NCBI GenBank assembly: GCA_951230915.1 | Contig: OX579638.1 | Coordinates: 13,658,696-13,722,695, forward strand | Reading direction: 5' to 3' | Origin: Antitrichia curtipendula | Taxonomy: Eukaryota; Streptophyta; Bryopsida; Hypnales; Leucodontaceae | Length of the DNA: 64,000 bases | Part shown: positions 32,649 to 44,364 of the stretch, piece after piece | How the letters are laid out: every line of letters begins with the position of its first letter | Numbering within the stretch: the stretch's first letter is position 1 | Position numbers and translations under genes: made by a program | The notes under the pieces: model-generated | The model's database searches: none | What the model was told of the DNA's origin: nothing | The model's input: only the letters and a program-made list of their open reading frames with translations

Positions 32649-35190
32649 CACCTTCGGACCCTTCTCCACAGACCCTTTAATTTGCTCGGTCGATCCCTTC
32701 TTCTTCCCGCTTCCTGGCTTCGGGTGAGGGCTGGTCCTTCCTCCACGCCTATTTTTCTTCTTGGTTGGAGACTCTTTGGCTGCATCATCTTCTTGCATGT
32801 GATCTTCACTAGTCGTGCTGGATCCTGAATTACCTTCCGCCTGATCATCGTCATCCTCAAATTCAGCACCCCCTGATGTCTGCATTTCCTCAAACACTTC
32901 AGGTACAGCCATGGCCGGGGATTTCTTTGCGCCTTTCTTCCTCTTACCGTTCAATACACTGTGTTTTTGTGGCATTTGTGGCATGCTTTGCTGTACTGGT
33001 GATGCCTCCTGCTCTCTAAGGGGCTCCTCAAGTACTGCGCAAACTACCTTCTTCTGAGGTAGCTCCAGCCGTGCTTGATGACTGAGTTTAATGCTCCCAA
33101 CTGATGGGCTTAGGGTCCGAGATCGAGTAGGTTGCAAATGCCGCCTAGATTGAGTGGAGAAAGAAAGTGAAACCATCCCTGAATCTGCAAGTACGGAAGA
33201 CCAATTCAACAAATACTTTCAAGCTCTTCCTATTGGAGACGCCATGAAGATGTATATGGAGAATCAAAGACACTATTGGAATACTATCAGAATTCTATGG
33301 ACTATTAGAAACCCTATCATAGGTGAATGGACTATCACCAACCATGATGGAGATTCTTTGAATCCAAAGTGAACTAAAGTAATATAGAGTACTATTGAGG
33401 ATACATTGAAGACCCCAGTGGACTCCACCAATACTTGCTGGAAACTCTAGAGCACATTCACGTAATACAAGGAACCCCATTGACTCTCGCCCAAAACTTG
33501 AGGACACATCCACATAATACAAGGAAAATCACTGAATCTTACAATCTTGTAGAACACAATGGAGTATTCTAATTGACATTTTATTGGTACTTCGAGAACT
33601 ATCACTATGAACATAGGGACAAACAAGACATTTACTACGAACTATGAAGTATAAACTACCTTTGCCTTGGACGTCATTCCGCTGGTCTTCACCATCCTCC
33701 CATACTGGTCCCTCCAAATCCGTGGTTTTCTGTGCATTTGGAATTCCAGCCAGTGCCCACCAGGCTTCGTGCATCTCCATACCGCAACTCTCTAGGCAAC
33801 AACGTGATGAACTACTGAAGTGTGTCCAAGCGCACCACGAATGATAGCCATGCTTACAACTTGCAATCCTACAGTCCCAAGCTGGATCAAAACCACGCAA
33901 ACAAAAAGGACACTCATGAACCTCAACTGTGGTGGTTGACACTACTTCTCCGTTTGAATTCAACGTCACAAAAGGTAAAGGAGCTGGGAAAAATCCGGGG
34001 CATTGGAACCCTAATTGCATTTGCCGTAGCTGTCCCTGGAGCGCTAGCTTCTGAGTTTTCCAAACACTCAAGCTTCTCACGGCAGTCGCGCATGCTTCTA
34101 CTGCCCTGTCGTACTCAAGAAGGATTGATGTGTGGTCACTAAGCCCTAAACCACTCATCTTGGTCATCTTCAAAGATTCAATGACCTTCTTCTGCAAAAC
34201 GACCTAGTTCTGCAATTCCTCCAAGGAGGCAGACTCTGCACACAATTTACTGCCTTCAAACGGGGCGCACGAGGATAATTCGGCTATACATTTCTCTTTA
34301 CTCTCCACTAAATCCTGTAGCTCCCTGAGGTGACCTTCGGCTGTACTCACCATCATAGCTCTGAAGTCAACCTGGCTCACAACTCGAACTTTCTCCATCG
34401 ACGCTTCGTCCTTCTTCCGCTCCAGATTAAGGACCACTTCCTCCGATGCCAGCAAGCTCCTCTCCAAGCCAGAAATGAAATCTTGCCACTCCACGATGGA
34501 CTTATTCTCTCGGAAGTCCGTGGTAAGCCGCCGATTGCTGCTTTCAGGCATTGTTGCCGTTAGGTCTCCAAAATCGCCAACTAGTCTCTTACGGCCGGAG
34601 ACTGGGAAGCAATCCCCTTCGGACCCGTCTCGTGGAATTCCTTGTTTTGGTGATGGGACCACGTCTTGAGCCTCGTCCTTGTTATCCTTCCTCCTGATCT
34701 CGTTGCGACACGTCCACTCAGCAAAAGCATACCAATTGACCTTCTTCGCCTTCACCTTCTCGTAAGTAATGCCGCGCGCCTCAACCTTGTTGATCAGCCT
34801 GTTGTTCGGGAGCACATTTCGCTGATGACAAATCATGTATTTCTCCTCACTCTCCCAAATCAACCACTCATTCTCAAGTCGATCATATCTATAGCCACTT
34901 CTGTTGATGCAAGGGCCGAACAATGCTTCTACATCCTGCTCCTCGAGGTGCACCCCTATCTTAAGCTTTTTCGGGTTATGACCTTCATTGCTAAGGCCAT
35001 ACGATTTTTGAAACTGACCCTGAGTTGGCGGCGTTACTCTATCGAAGATGAGGTCTACCTGTGCCGCTAAAATGGAATCTACAAACGAGGACCTCTCTTC
35101 GCCACCTTCACCCTTCACAGGCTTTAGGAAACACCTCTCCTCACCGCCCTCAAGACTACTCGTATTACTCACCCTAAGATTTGAAGCCAT
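32583..35190 (-). pseudogene. Coiled-coil / RING-like protein of the giant element
   Basis: Exon 1 is 35190-33660, a GT-AG intron spans 33185-33659 in phase 1, and exon 2 is 33184-32583; about 710 codons. From ATG at 35190 (MASNLRVSN; an in-frame start at 35229 is weaker): a globular region with LEEQDVEALFGPCINRSGYR and WYAFAEWTCRNEIRR, a Glu/Lys-rich coiled coil (SGLERSLLASEEVVLNLERK onward), then a RING-H2-like cluster CPFCLRGFD...CKHGYHSWC...CCLESC, and a Lys/Ser-rich tail likely to be nuclear. An in-frame TAG at 34204-34206 splits the coiled coil (LEELQN stop VVLQKK). The last Cys pair is spaced unlike classic RING. It might be a ubiquitin ligase or DNA-bound accessory protein of the transposon; function unknown. 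Confidence 0.6.
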
Positions 35191-35527
35191 GGTCTCTCTA
35201 TGCTGGCACAATCTGTCCATGCAAAGCAATCAGTCCTACGCAAAGCAATCTGTCCTCGCAAAGCACTCAAGTGCCAAACCAATGCAACACTCCGCAAGCG
35301 AGACCTCCCGGCCAAGGACTGCCGCCGCTTGGGCATCGGGCATCGAGCATTCGGGCATCGGGCCGTAGATTGACCCCCCCGCTGAGATCCAACGACCCAC
35401 AACTACGGGCGCATCATATTCAAATTCTTTCTCCCGCCTTTGCAGGGCAGCGCGCTCCGTCATGGCAGCCAGCTTGGCCATCGCGGATGGACTCTCTAGG
35501 GACTTTCGTTGAGTCACCAAGTGCCGG

Positions 35528-35878
35528 TTTTGGTCCACTCAACCATGCATCTACCCGACACCTAAAACCAACCAACTTCTACTGTAGAAATTAGTAAAGT
35601 CTAAAATTATTCAATACTTTGAATATACCACTCACAAAGTAGCAACATTTAATATTTTTGGCCAAAAACAAGAATAAAAAAGAGGATATCCTAGGTCTAG
35701 TTTTTTTCTAATTGAACCTATTTTTTTATATCCTATAGTAGTTTGAAGTCATGGTATGACATTTTTGTATCCTATAGTATATAAAAACAAATTATAATTT
35801 TTATCTCAAATGTTTTTTAGGCACACTATCATTTGTTTGCACGCAGTTTTTCTACTAATATTGCTCACTATCTCCCCC
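35528..35878 (-). repeat. Right terminal inverted repeat of the giant element
   Basis: The reverse complement of the left TIR, without the inserted MITE: it runs straight from GGTGTC into GGGTAGATGCATGG when read inward. Its tip enters a C run at 35874-35890. The RING-like gene starts about 340 bases inside it, so its promoter is probably in or near this repeat. Confidence 0.85.
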
Positions 35879-35890
35879 CCCCCCCCCCCC
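35874..35890. repeat. 17-base C homopolymer at the element boundary
   Basis: An uninterrupted C run at the outer tip of the right TIR; the left tip has only five G. It hides the exact boundary and any target duplication. Confidence 0.9.
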
Positions 35891-36431
35891 AAGTCTAACA
35901 TCTAAGTCTAAAATTAAATTTTACTTTGAAGATAGGATTCTAAATGTCACCTAAATTTGAAGGTTATTTATGACTTGAATTGGGTGAATTTTGATATTTT
36001 TTAATCCAAAACTAATGCTCTTCACTAGACAATTTCATTGTATGCTATCTTCCTTACTTTTCATTATTTTTAAAGTATAATATGTTACTAGAAACCTCTA
36101 AAACTCATCTAAATGATCTTGAGTTTAAAGTTGGATTTTATTAAATTTTTAGAAGTTTGTCATAAATCTCTAATTTGTAACATAACTATGGTTTCTACAA
36201 CAAAAAAAATAACAAAGTACCAAATTTAAGGACATGCCTTGGAAAGTCAGAATCCATTTCCACCATGTCTCTATTCTCCACCATGTCTCCATTTTCCAAC
36301 ATTCATACTGTAATTGTAGCATGAGGCATTTAGGCTAGCCTTGATCCAATTTTGTTGCGTTTTTTGTGTCTTAGTATACAACTTAACCCTAAAGGACTAG
36401 CATGCGGGTTTTTTTTGTCTTAGTATACAAC
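35891..36431. other. Intergenic with a 49-bp duplication
   Basis: AT-rich, no gene. At its right end the phrase GTCTTAGTATACAACTTAAC followed by CCTAAAGGA occurs twice about 49 bases apart (36369 and 36418), duplicating the outer tip of the TTAA element that follows. Confidence 0.55.
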
Positions 36432-37366
36432 TTAACCCTAAAGGATTAGCATGCGTTTTTTGGCAACATATAAATTTTGGGTAGGTGCCTCAGTACTTGT
36501 GACTGGAGATTTGCATATTTTAGGCTGAAATTTTAATAGAAGGTGGGGACAAGGAATGTCTTTCATATGCACTAAATTTCATGGCATTTGGAAATATGAA
36601 TAAAAAATTATGGTCTAATATGTTACTTCTATCCTTGGCCGTGCAATCCGGACAGATCATATTTTTTTTTTTTCAAAAATAAAAATTTGAAATTGAATTT
36701 CTAGAGTTATATATATGTGGAAAGCTTTTAATCATTCCATTTAGATTAATGAATCAAAAGTTACGAGGAGTTTCAGTTTGCAGATAGTTAGAGATTCTTT
36801 ACTCTAAAATAAACTTTGAAGTCCTTTATCAAACTCAATTTTCAATATTTTTGGAAAAAAATAAAACTATAGAATGTATATTGTTTATTAAAACATTTCA
36901 ACCATTGAGATTGGCATTTTTCAGTTCTATAACTAAATTCTTATCAATTTTGTATTTTGAATCATTCTCTACTTCTTTCTACATACTATTTTTTTCCTAT
37001 ATGTTGTACAATTATAAATGATGTGAATTTTCGTAAGCATGTAGCCAACTTTTCTACGCAAAATAATCCAAAGAAGCACTACCATTTAGGACATTTTTTC
37101 AAAGAAAAGTGAACTTGTGAATGCAGCTGCCCAATTTTTTGCAGGGCCCAAAAAATGATTTCAGTGAATTTGAATGCTTATAACTTGCAATCCACGAGGT
37201 GGAAATTTCTGAAATTTTTACCACATATTTTCAAGTCAGAATAATACAAGATCCTACAGATACATGTGCCAAAAAAAGTTTTTTTCAAAAATTTGGTACT
37301 TGTACTAGAAATGGCAGTTTTGGAGCAGTTTTGGTGAGAACATAGTCAAGGAACTTAAGGAATTAA
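36432..37366 (+). mobile_element. TTAA-flanked element, 950-bp family, copy 1
   Basis: Bounded by TTAA at 36432-36435 and 37363-37366, with ends CCCTAAAGGA and CCTTAAGGAA. The same sequence is found inverted at 38503-39455 and direct at 44365-45310: shared phrases include TTGCAATC.ACGAGG, AAATTTCTGAAA, ACAAGATCCTAC, and TACTTGTACTAGAAATGGCA. TTAA target sites are used by piggyBac and Kolobok transposons; no transposase is encoded, so it is non-autonomous. Confidence 0.7.
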
Positions 37367-38502
37367 TAAACCTTACAAATGCATGCAAAAAATGGACAAT
37401 TAAGTGGATGAAAGTGAAATTTTTACCAAAGAATCAAAGATGTGCGCTTGTATTGGCTTTGTGAAAAATATATATATTTTATCTAATGCATGAATTAAAA
37501 GTTACAAGGCTAGAAAGTTTAGAGACAGATTGTATAGTGTACTAATAGAGAGGACAATCAATCAAGCATGCAGTCCGGCTAGCAATGAATTTTTTTCATT
37601 AACTTTGAACACTTATATCTTGCAATCTATAAAGTCAAATGGGCTTAATTTTTTTCTATGCATTTTCATTGCAATATAGGAGAATGATGTGCAATTGAAA
37701 ATGAAGTAAATTTATTTTTCCAATTTTCACTCAATACCTTAAATGACATTTAAAAAAAAATTAGAACCATTAGCTCAAATTCTAGTGTAAATTCATGAGA
37801 TTTAATTTTTAATTTTAAACTCCCAAAGTTGGATGATGCCTCCTTCTCTTATTGTCTACAAATTTGAGTCAAATTATGTTGACCTTGTTAGGTAGGGCCC
37901 CCAAATTTTGGTTTTCTAACTTTAAACGTTATAATCTCACAATCTATATTGTCCAAATGGATTGAAATTTTTCCCACACATTTTTTGGGAAGTCTTCTAC
38001 AAATTTTTATGGTTAAATATTTTTATGGAAATGTTATTATAATTCAATAATGCTCAATGCACTAGAAAGTGACAATTTTTAATATTTTTTGTGTCAAACA
38101 CCCTCAATCTTATAGGAATAAAAAAAAAATCACAATTAAGTGGGGCTACCTTAGATCACTGTATATATAAATCAATAAACATGCTTTGTATTTTTCAATA
38201 ACAAAGTTCATGTATGGTATAGATCTTAAGGTAACTTTACCTAAATGCTTATGAATAAGCAATTCAACATGGTTCTTATTATATTAGAAAAAATTGCAAT
38301 CTCTTATTGGTAATCAAAAGTAGATTTTAGATTCTTTAAGATTTCATTTTTGGGACATTTTAAGAATAAACTATAAATTTTTAAAGTGTTGAAAATAGAT
38401 ATATCCAAATGCAATCCTAGGCTCTCATGAATAGAATATACATTTTAAGCAAAAATTTGTAGGGATCAGTTTTAGAAAGTGGTCATAATTAGGTATTACG
38501 GC
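37367..38502. other. Spacer between inverted TTAA elements
   Basis: About 1.14 kb of AT-rich sequence without supported frames, forming the loop between two inverted copies of the 950-bp element. Confidence 0.5.
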
Positions 38503-39455
38503 TTAACCCCTTAAGGTTTTTGACTATGTTTTCACAAAAAACGCTCCCAAACTGCCATTTCTAGTACAAGTACCAAATTTTGGAAAAAAAACATTTTTGG
38601 ACACATGTAACCGTAGGATCTTGTAGTAAACTAGTTTGAAAAGATGTGGAAAAAATTTCAGAAATTTCCACCGTGTAGATTGCAAGATATTAGCATTTGA
38701 AGTGACAAAAACCCTTTTTTTGTCCCTGCGAAAAACCGGGCAGCTGCACTTCACATGGTCACATTTGTATGAAAAAATGTCCAAAATGGTGGTAACTCTT
38801 TGGGTTCATTATTCAAAGGAAGTTAGCTACATGCTTGAAAAATTTCAGATCATTTGGAATTGTACAACATATAGGAAAAAAATAGTAAGTAGAAAGAAGT
38901 AAAAAATGATTCAAAACACTAAATTGTTAAGGATTTAACTATGGAATTGAAAAATGCCAATCCAAACGATTGTAATGTTGTAATAAACAATCTACACCTT
39001 GTGTTTATATTTTTTTCCAAAAATATTGAAAATTGAGTTAAATAAAGGACTTCAAAGTTTATTTTAGAGTAGAGATTCCATAACTACCGGCAAACTACCC
39101 ACAACTAAAATTCCTCATAACTTTCATCTCATAAATCAAAGTGGAATGATTCAAAGCTTTCCTTGTGCACATAAATCTAGAGAACCAATTTCAAATTTTT
39201 ATTTCTCTAAAAAATGATTTTTAAAGAAGTTTTTTTTGCTGCCCGGGCTGCCCGCCGAACAATGAAAACTACATATCATACCATAACTTTTTAACCATGT
39301 GGTCAAAAGTTATGAAAATTGTTGGGCCCTAAAGCTACTCCTCGGGCACATCTTGTGTGAAAATTTCAAATAAAAAAAATAAAAAATCCATTCGTGGTGA
39401 GCTGCCCCAAAACGCTATGTTGCCAAAAAATGGTGTTTGGTCCTTTAGGGGTTAA
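38503..39455 (-). mobile_element. TTAA-flanked element, 950-bp family, copy 2 (inverted)
   Basis: TTAA at 38503-38506 and 39452-39455, ends CCCCTTAAGG and CCTTTAGGGG. It is the reverse complement of copy 1 over nearly its whole length. The two could pair in one transcript to form a hairpin of about 900 bp. Confidence 0.72.
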
Positions 39456-39651
39456 GTGTTTTGTGACAAGGGATTTAGCATAACCCAAACCACAACAATA
39501 GAATGAAGTGCATCCAAAATTGGCTTGAGGTCTTTAATTTCTATATGCAAACAATACAAAAAGTAATGAGCAAGTCAAAACATAATTTGCCTGGATCAAA
39601 AAAATCTTCTAGTTGGTTAGTAGATAAAATTAGCTAGATTTGCAACAACCA

Positions 39652-40631
39652 TTAACCCTACACCGCCCAAGGCCTAACCACGTCAAAAAACAACCTTGCT
39701 TTTCAAGTGTTATAAGTCTAAATGTGAGGGAGGTAAGGAAATCTGAATCGTACAATCTTGTAGTATACATGTTGTAGATGGTGTAAACAAAATTTGGGAT
39801 CATTTGACCGTATAGATTGAAAGATTATAATGTTCTAGTGTTGAAAAAAGATGCTGAAATTTTCCTAAAAACACATTTGGAGGTGAAATTCGATTTCTAA
39901 ACCTACTCAAATGAAAAAAATTTAAGCTACAAAATGATTCAAAACCAGAAGACATATACTTTGGTGGAACAAAAATCATTCAATTGACTCATTGCGTTTG
40001 CAATATTGTTTTGAAATGTCAAAAAACAGTGAAAAAAGTAGCATAAAAACACATCTATGGCTGAACCTACCTCTACTTAAATGCTTCTCAGTCAATCATA
40101 ACTTCTTGGATTGATATGAAATTCTTACCACAAGGACTGGACTAGTGTGCGCAACTTTTTCAACAAAAATTATTGAAAACAAACCCTGTATGAAGAAGTT
40201 ATAAGCCGCCGAAGTTCAATGTAATGCAAAAATGTCTGGATTTTGAAATTCGAATTGCTCCCAAGCATTCAAAACAACTTGGATTGACATGAAAATTTTA
40301 CCACAAAAATTAGACTTTATGGGGAACAAAACCCAATAAATTTGATTGAAAATTGAAATTTGATGAAAAAGATACAAGCCCCCAAAGTTGCAGCCATCTC
40401 AATGCAGTGTGGTGAACTCAAATTGAACCTGCAAACTTTGAATGGCTTTCAAAACCTCAGCACGTCTCTGATAGATCTGAAAATTTTATCACAAAAAATA
40501 GACTAGTATGCGCAACTTTACCAACAAGTTTTATTGAATTTGGACATTTGATGTGAACGTTACATCAATTTGAAGTTGACAGCTAGACTGAGTGAGGACA
40601 CTTTTGGTCCCCTTGGGCGGTGCAGGATTAA
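39652..40631. mobile_element. TTAA-flanked element, CACCGCCCAAGG family
   Basis: Ends TTAACCCTACACCGCCCAAG and CCTTGGGCGGTGCAGGATTA(A) are inverted repeats of about 20 bases with two mismatches, including TTAA at 39652-39655 and 40628-40631. Length 980 bp. No coding frame. Internal repeats around 'ttgatatgaaa.tt.taccacaa.gactgga' recur three times. The ends differ from the 950-bp family apart from the TTAA and first CCC. Confidence 0.7.
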
Positions 40632-43600
40632 GGTAAATGCAAACATAATCAAAATTAAGAGCAAATGAGCAAAGCTAGATTACAAAATATAAATTATTTT
40701 TAAGGGATTTTATTGGAACATGAAAGAGGATTCCAATGCACAATAGTATGTATTATTTGGACATTATAGGAATTCAAGTTATGAAATTTTTAAGTATTTT
40801 TTGCAAGTGTACTAAAAATCGACACCAAGCTCTCATCCTCTGATTGCATACATCTTGTGCCATCAATTTTTAAGTTTTAGTGTTGCTTTTTGTTGTCACA
40901 TTTTGGACAATGATGATTATGGGTGCACATACCTTACAAGTGTAAAGCGAGATTGCTTTGTACACAAAAGGACATGCCGCTTGACGTACGGACTGACAAT
41001 TTATTTGAATTTTAAATCAATCCTGCACAATCCTGAGCCTCTCAGTGCAAAGTTAGTTTCCCATAGAGATTTTTAGTCACATTTCTCTCAGTCGCCTCTA
41101 TTTTTGGAGCATAAATCCTGACAGAACTCGGATACCGCTAATTTTTCATTAAATTTGATTTCCGGAAGCAGAGAAGGGGAAACGAATCACTGAGGCAGTG
41201 AAGCTGTTGTGAAGCAAGTAGAACTGAAAAATTCCTGTCTCGCATGGTACAAGACCTCAGTAATTGTATTATTGAGTATTTGCAGCAATTGACACTGATT
41301 TTTGAACCAAATTCCCACCAAGTTTGTTCGAGGGAACACTCCAGCAAGACAGTCAGCAATGAAGCCAGACTTCAGGAAGACAACCTCAGGATGGCCCAGC
41401 CAACTGAATCCACAGCTCCTTCCCTCCTTTCCATTAGACATGATCTATAAGATGTTCAAAGTTTTTACGAGAAGGAAATTGTGTAGAATGATTTGGTGCC
41501 TAAGTTTCATTCAGTTCCCAAGTAATTCACCATCACTGAGTCCAAAAAGTCTTACACTTTATCAAGATTTTGCCAATTAAATTATATTTTTATCAGACAC
41601 ATACTTCGTATATCATGCCAAACCAAAATTCTCCAGAGTGAAATGGTGAATACAGAAAACCAAGAATCTCGGTTGCCACAATGACTAATAGTTCAAAATC
41701 GTGCCACTCTCACCCCAGGATGAAATGAAGATCCGCACTACTGCTGTCCACGGCTTGAAGGCTGCTCAACCTGTCACCAATGTCATCACCTTGCTTAGAA
41801 CAATTAAGGTAACCACAAACTGTGCCATTTCTTATGAGTCGAGTGGCAACTCTGAAGCTCACCATTTGCATTTCCAAGAAGTTGAGCTCCGATCAGGCAC
41901 AATGGAGCCAACCTCTGACGAGCTGAGTCTTCAGAAGAATCACCCTATAAGACTCTTTATTCATGTTAGTCTTCGGATCAAAGCTATTGTTCTTTTTCAG
42001 TCACAAAATAGGTTTAGTAGAGTGTCAATCGTCCAAAAAAAAGAATTGAGTAGGACAAATCAAAACTTCTCGTTCATCCATTCAGTGCATGACTATTTTA
42101 AAAACCACACTCTCTGTATGACGAATTTGATGAAATTGGGATAAATAATATATATTTATAAAGATCTTTGCAAAGACATGCAAAAATTCAAGAAAGAAAG
42201 GATTCAGGCGCTACGGGGTAAAGCATTTGAATATCACAAATTTGACACTTTGACCAATATGACCATTACAACTATTCTGTATCTGGCTAGAGAGAACTTT
42301 CAGATTTCACTAGTTCAGTTATCTCTTAGCAAACCTACAGGAGTGAGTAAGAAAAGCTGCATTCAAGTTTGAGCTACAATTTGAAAGACTAACTCCAAAC
42401 TCTCATTTTAACGCAGGGCATGGCGCCATTCATGATCAACACATACAATCTTGTATCAAAGAAAACAAAGGACTTGAGTGTACCCGCAGCCACGTTGGGG
42501 AGGCACACGAGTAAACAAGTGAGGCGGAAACACAGGTGAAGAGATACAAGGCAGCGGAGACACCCATTTTGTTGATAAAATCTCATTGATACTATAAGTG
42601 ACCGCTTGCTTCTACTTAGAAATTGGATGGAATGCAAACACATTTCGAAACCGAAGCAAGCCTGCAATAAAAGACCTTAAGGTTGAAAGTTAGGGTTTAG
42701 AACCTGGAGGATCCTTGCTTCCTCCCTTCGCCACAAACCTTCTTCTTCTCATGCATCTCACATATTCCTGTACAAATTGCTTGGACATGTGCCCAATTAT
42801 GGTTGGATGTGGTGAATGACAGTAGCATATTCCTAAAGCCCCTCTACGGTTCTTCTTGTTCTCAATTCCAGATATTTGGAGAGAAAAGGAATAGAACTCA
42901 AGAATTGAAGCACTCATGAAGATTTTGATCGATACTATCCCGTAGAAAAAAAGTGCTTCAATCTGAAGATTTTGATAAAGATTTTGACCTGTATAAAATG
43001 TACCAGTAGATAAGAAAAAAGGTGCAATTTCTTGCTCCTGAAGAGACTATTCAAGAGTCTCAGGTAGTTCTATTAATTATGCCACATGGGCACAGAGAGT
43101 ACATCCCATGTATAGTTGTATTTTGAAAAGATATGTAATTTTCTGGAACTCAAAAGTGTGCGTTGGAAACCTATCTTCTTGTTCAACCGAGACACACAAG
43201 TCCAATTGAAATCCTCGTATATTTTTCAGTTATACTAGCTTGTATTCATTTGTCAAATATCAGCCCATAATTCCATGAAATTTTCATGCTGCAGTTGCAA
43301 ATCAAAGTTGCATCTTTGAACACTATTGTAACTGAAAAACAAGATTTATACATGTATCTTTTCTAGAAGTACTGCTCGGTGACTACAAGGAGGGATGCCT
43401 TCATACTTGCAGTCACTTTTGGCCAAATTGAAGAGTTTCTTAGAACTTTGATTTGCTTTATCACAGTATAAGCTTACTCACTGTTGACCCCCATAGAAAC
43501 AAGTATCAAGCATGAATTTGTTCCTTACAACTTGAGACAGCACTCTTCTATCATTGTATTTCATTGAAAAACAATGTTTGCAGTTTGACTTGCGAAGAAT

Positions 43601-44364
43601 GAAAAGTTCGGTGTGTTTCTTTCTTGCTTGCATGGCTGTGGGCATGATGAGCATTTATTCTGTCTCAGCTGGCACTCAATAAGGTGAAAAGCATATACCA
43701 CAGGAGCTGGTGTCTCCCCTGTCACAACTTCATCATTCGGGAAGGTGATTGGACCAATCACCGGTATCAATAAGGGTTGGATTACACCAAAGGATCAGAG
43801 GAAGGGCCCACGCGAATTTTTCTTAAAAGCTGTGATTGGTGGAGAAATGGTTTGTGGCCCACGTTTGGTGAGAAGCAGCCTTCATGAACAACTTGAATGC
43901 AAATGAGAAATGGTCATGCCTGGAGGGCAATGAGAAACCAGGTGGGCGGACCCTCCAATGCACCACTGGCCCAAAACTGCATTACTCGGTGTACATATTC
44001 AAAAAACAATAAGGGTGCACGTAAGTGTGTGGAAGAAACAATTTTAAGAAACTGTACCAAAAAAAAACTTCGTAGTAACTTTTGCATGTGTTATTCAAAT
44101 GTTGAGTTCTTTGGTGACGGGTGGAACCACCTTTCATTTGCCAACAAGAAAATATGAAAATTTTGACTGATTAAATAATAGTAATTAGGCATAGTAGCAA
44201 AAAAAATGGTAGTTTCTAAGGTGCTCACTTATAGCCTTAAGGCAATGAGGGAACTCAAATCAAAGGCTTCAAAAGCAAATCCATCCAAGGGAAAAAAGAA
44301 ATCTTGAACAAAGGGCTAAAACTACAACAACCAAGGACAAAAATGGAACACAATCAAGTTTGGT
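40632..44364. other. Low-repeat region without an assigned gene
   Basis: From 41.0 to 44.1 kb composition is less AT-rich than nearby repeats and no element ends were found, so gene remnants may be present. Frames such as 41187-41441 minus, 41701-42144 plus (147 codons), 42690-42917 minus (ending in a basic RCMRRRRFVAKGG run) and 43561-43770 minus do not match a family I know, and I could not join them by splice sites. No product is claimed. Confidence 0.35.

Larger units (their letters stand above)
21221..35878. mobile_element. Giant TIR DNA transposon (about 14.7 kb) with internal genes
   Basis: The ends are long inverted repeats: 21221-21536 on the left, continued at 22712-22740 after an inserted MITE, and 35528-35878 on the right. 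Read inward they agree at roughly nine bases in ten by eye over about 310 bases, both with ATAGTGAGCAAT at the tip and GACTTTACTAATTTCTAC further in. Between them lie a spliced DDE transposase-like gene pointing right and two genes pointing left. Three smaller elements are nested within. I found no target duplication; the tips merge into a G run (left) and a 17-C run (right) that hide it. An inverted segmental duplication flanking unrelated genes is the alternative. Confidence 0.72.

Noticed and set aside
31684..35594. Plus-strand ORFs opposite the minus genes of the giant element
   Set aside because: The minus frames show domain patterns, splice phases and better composition; the plus frames are shadows.
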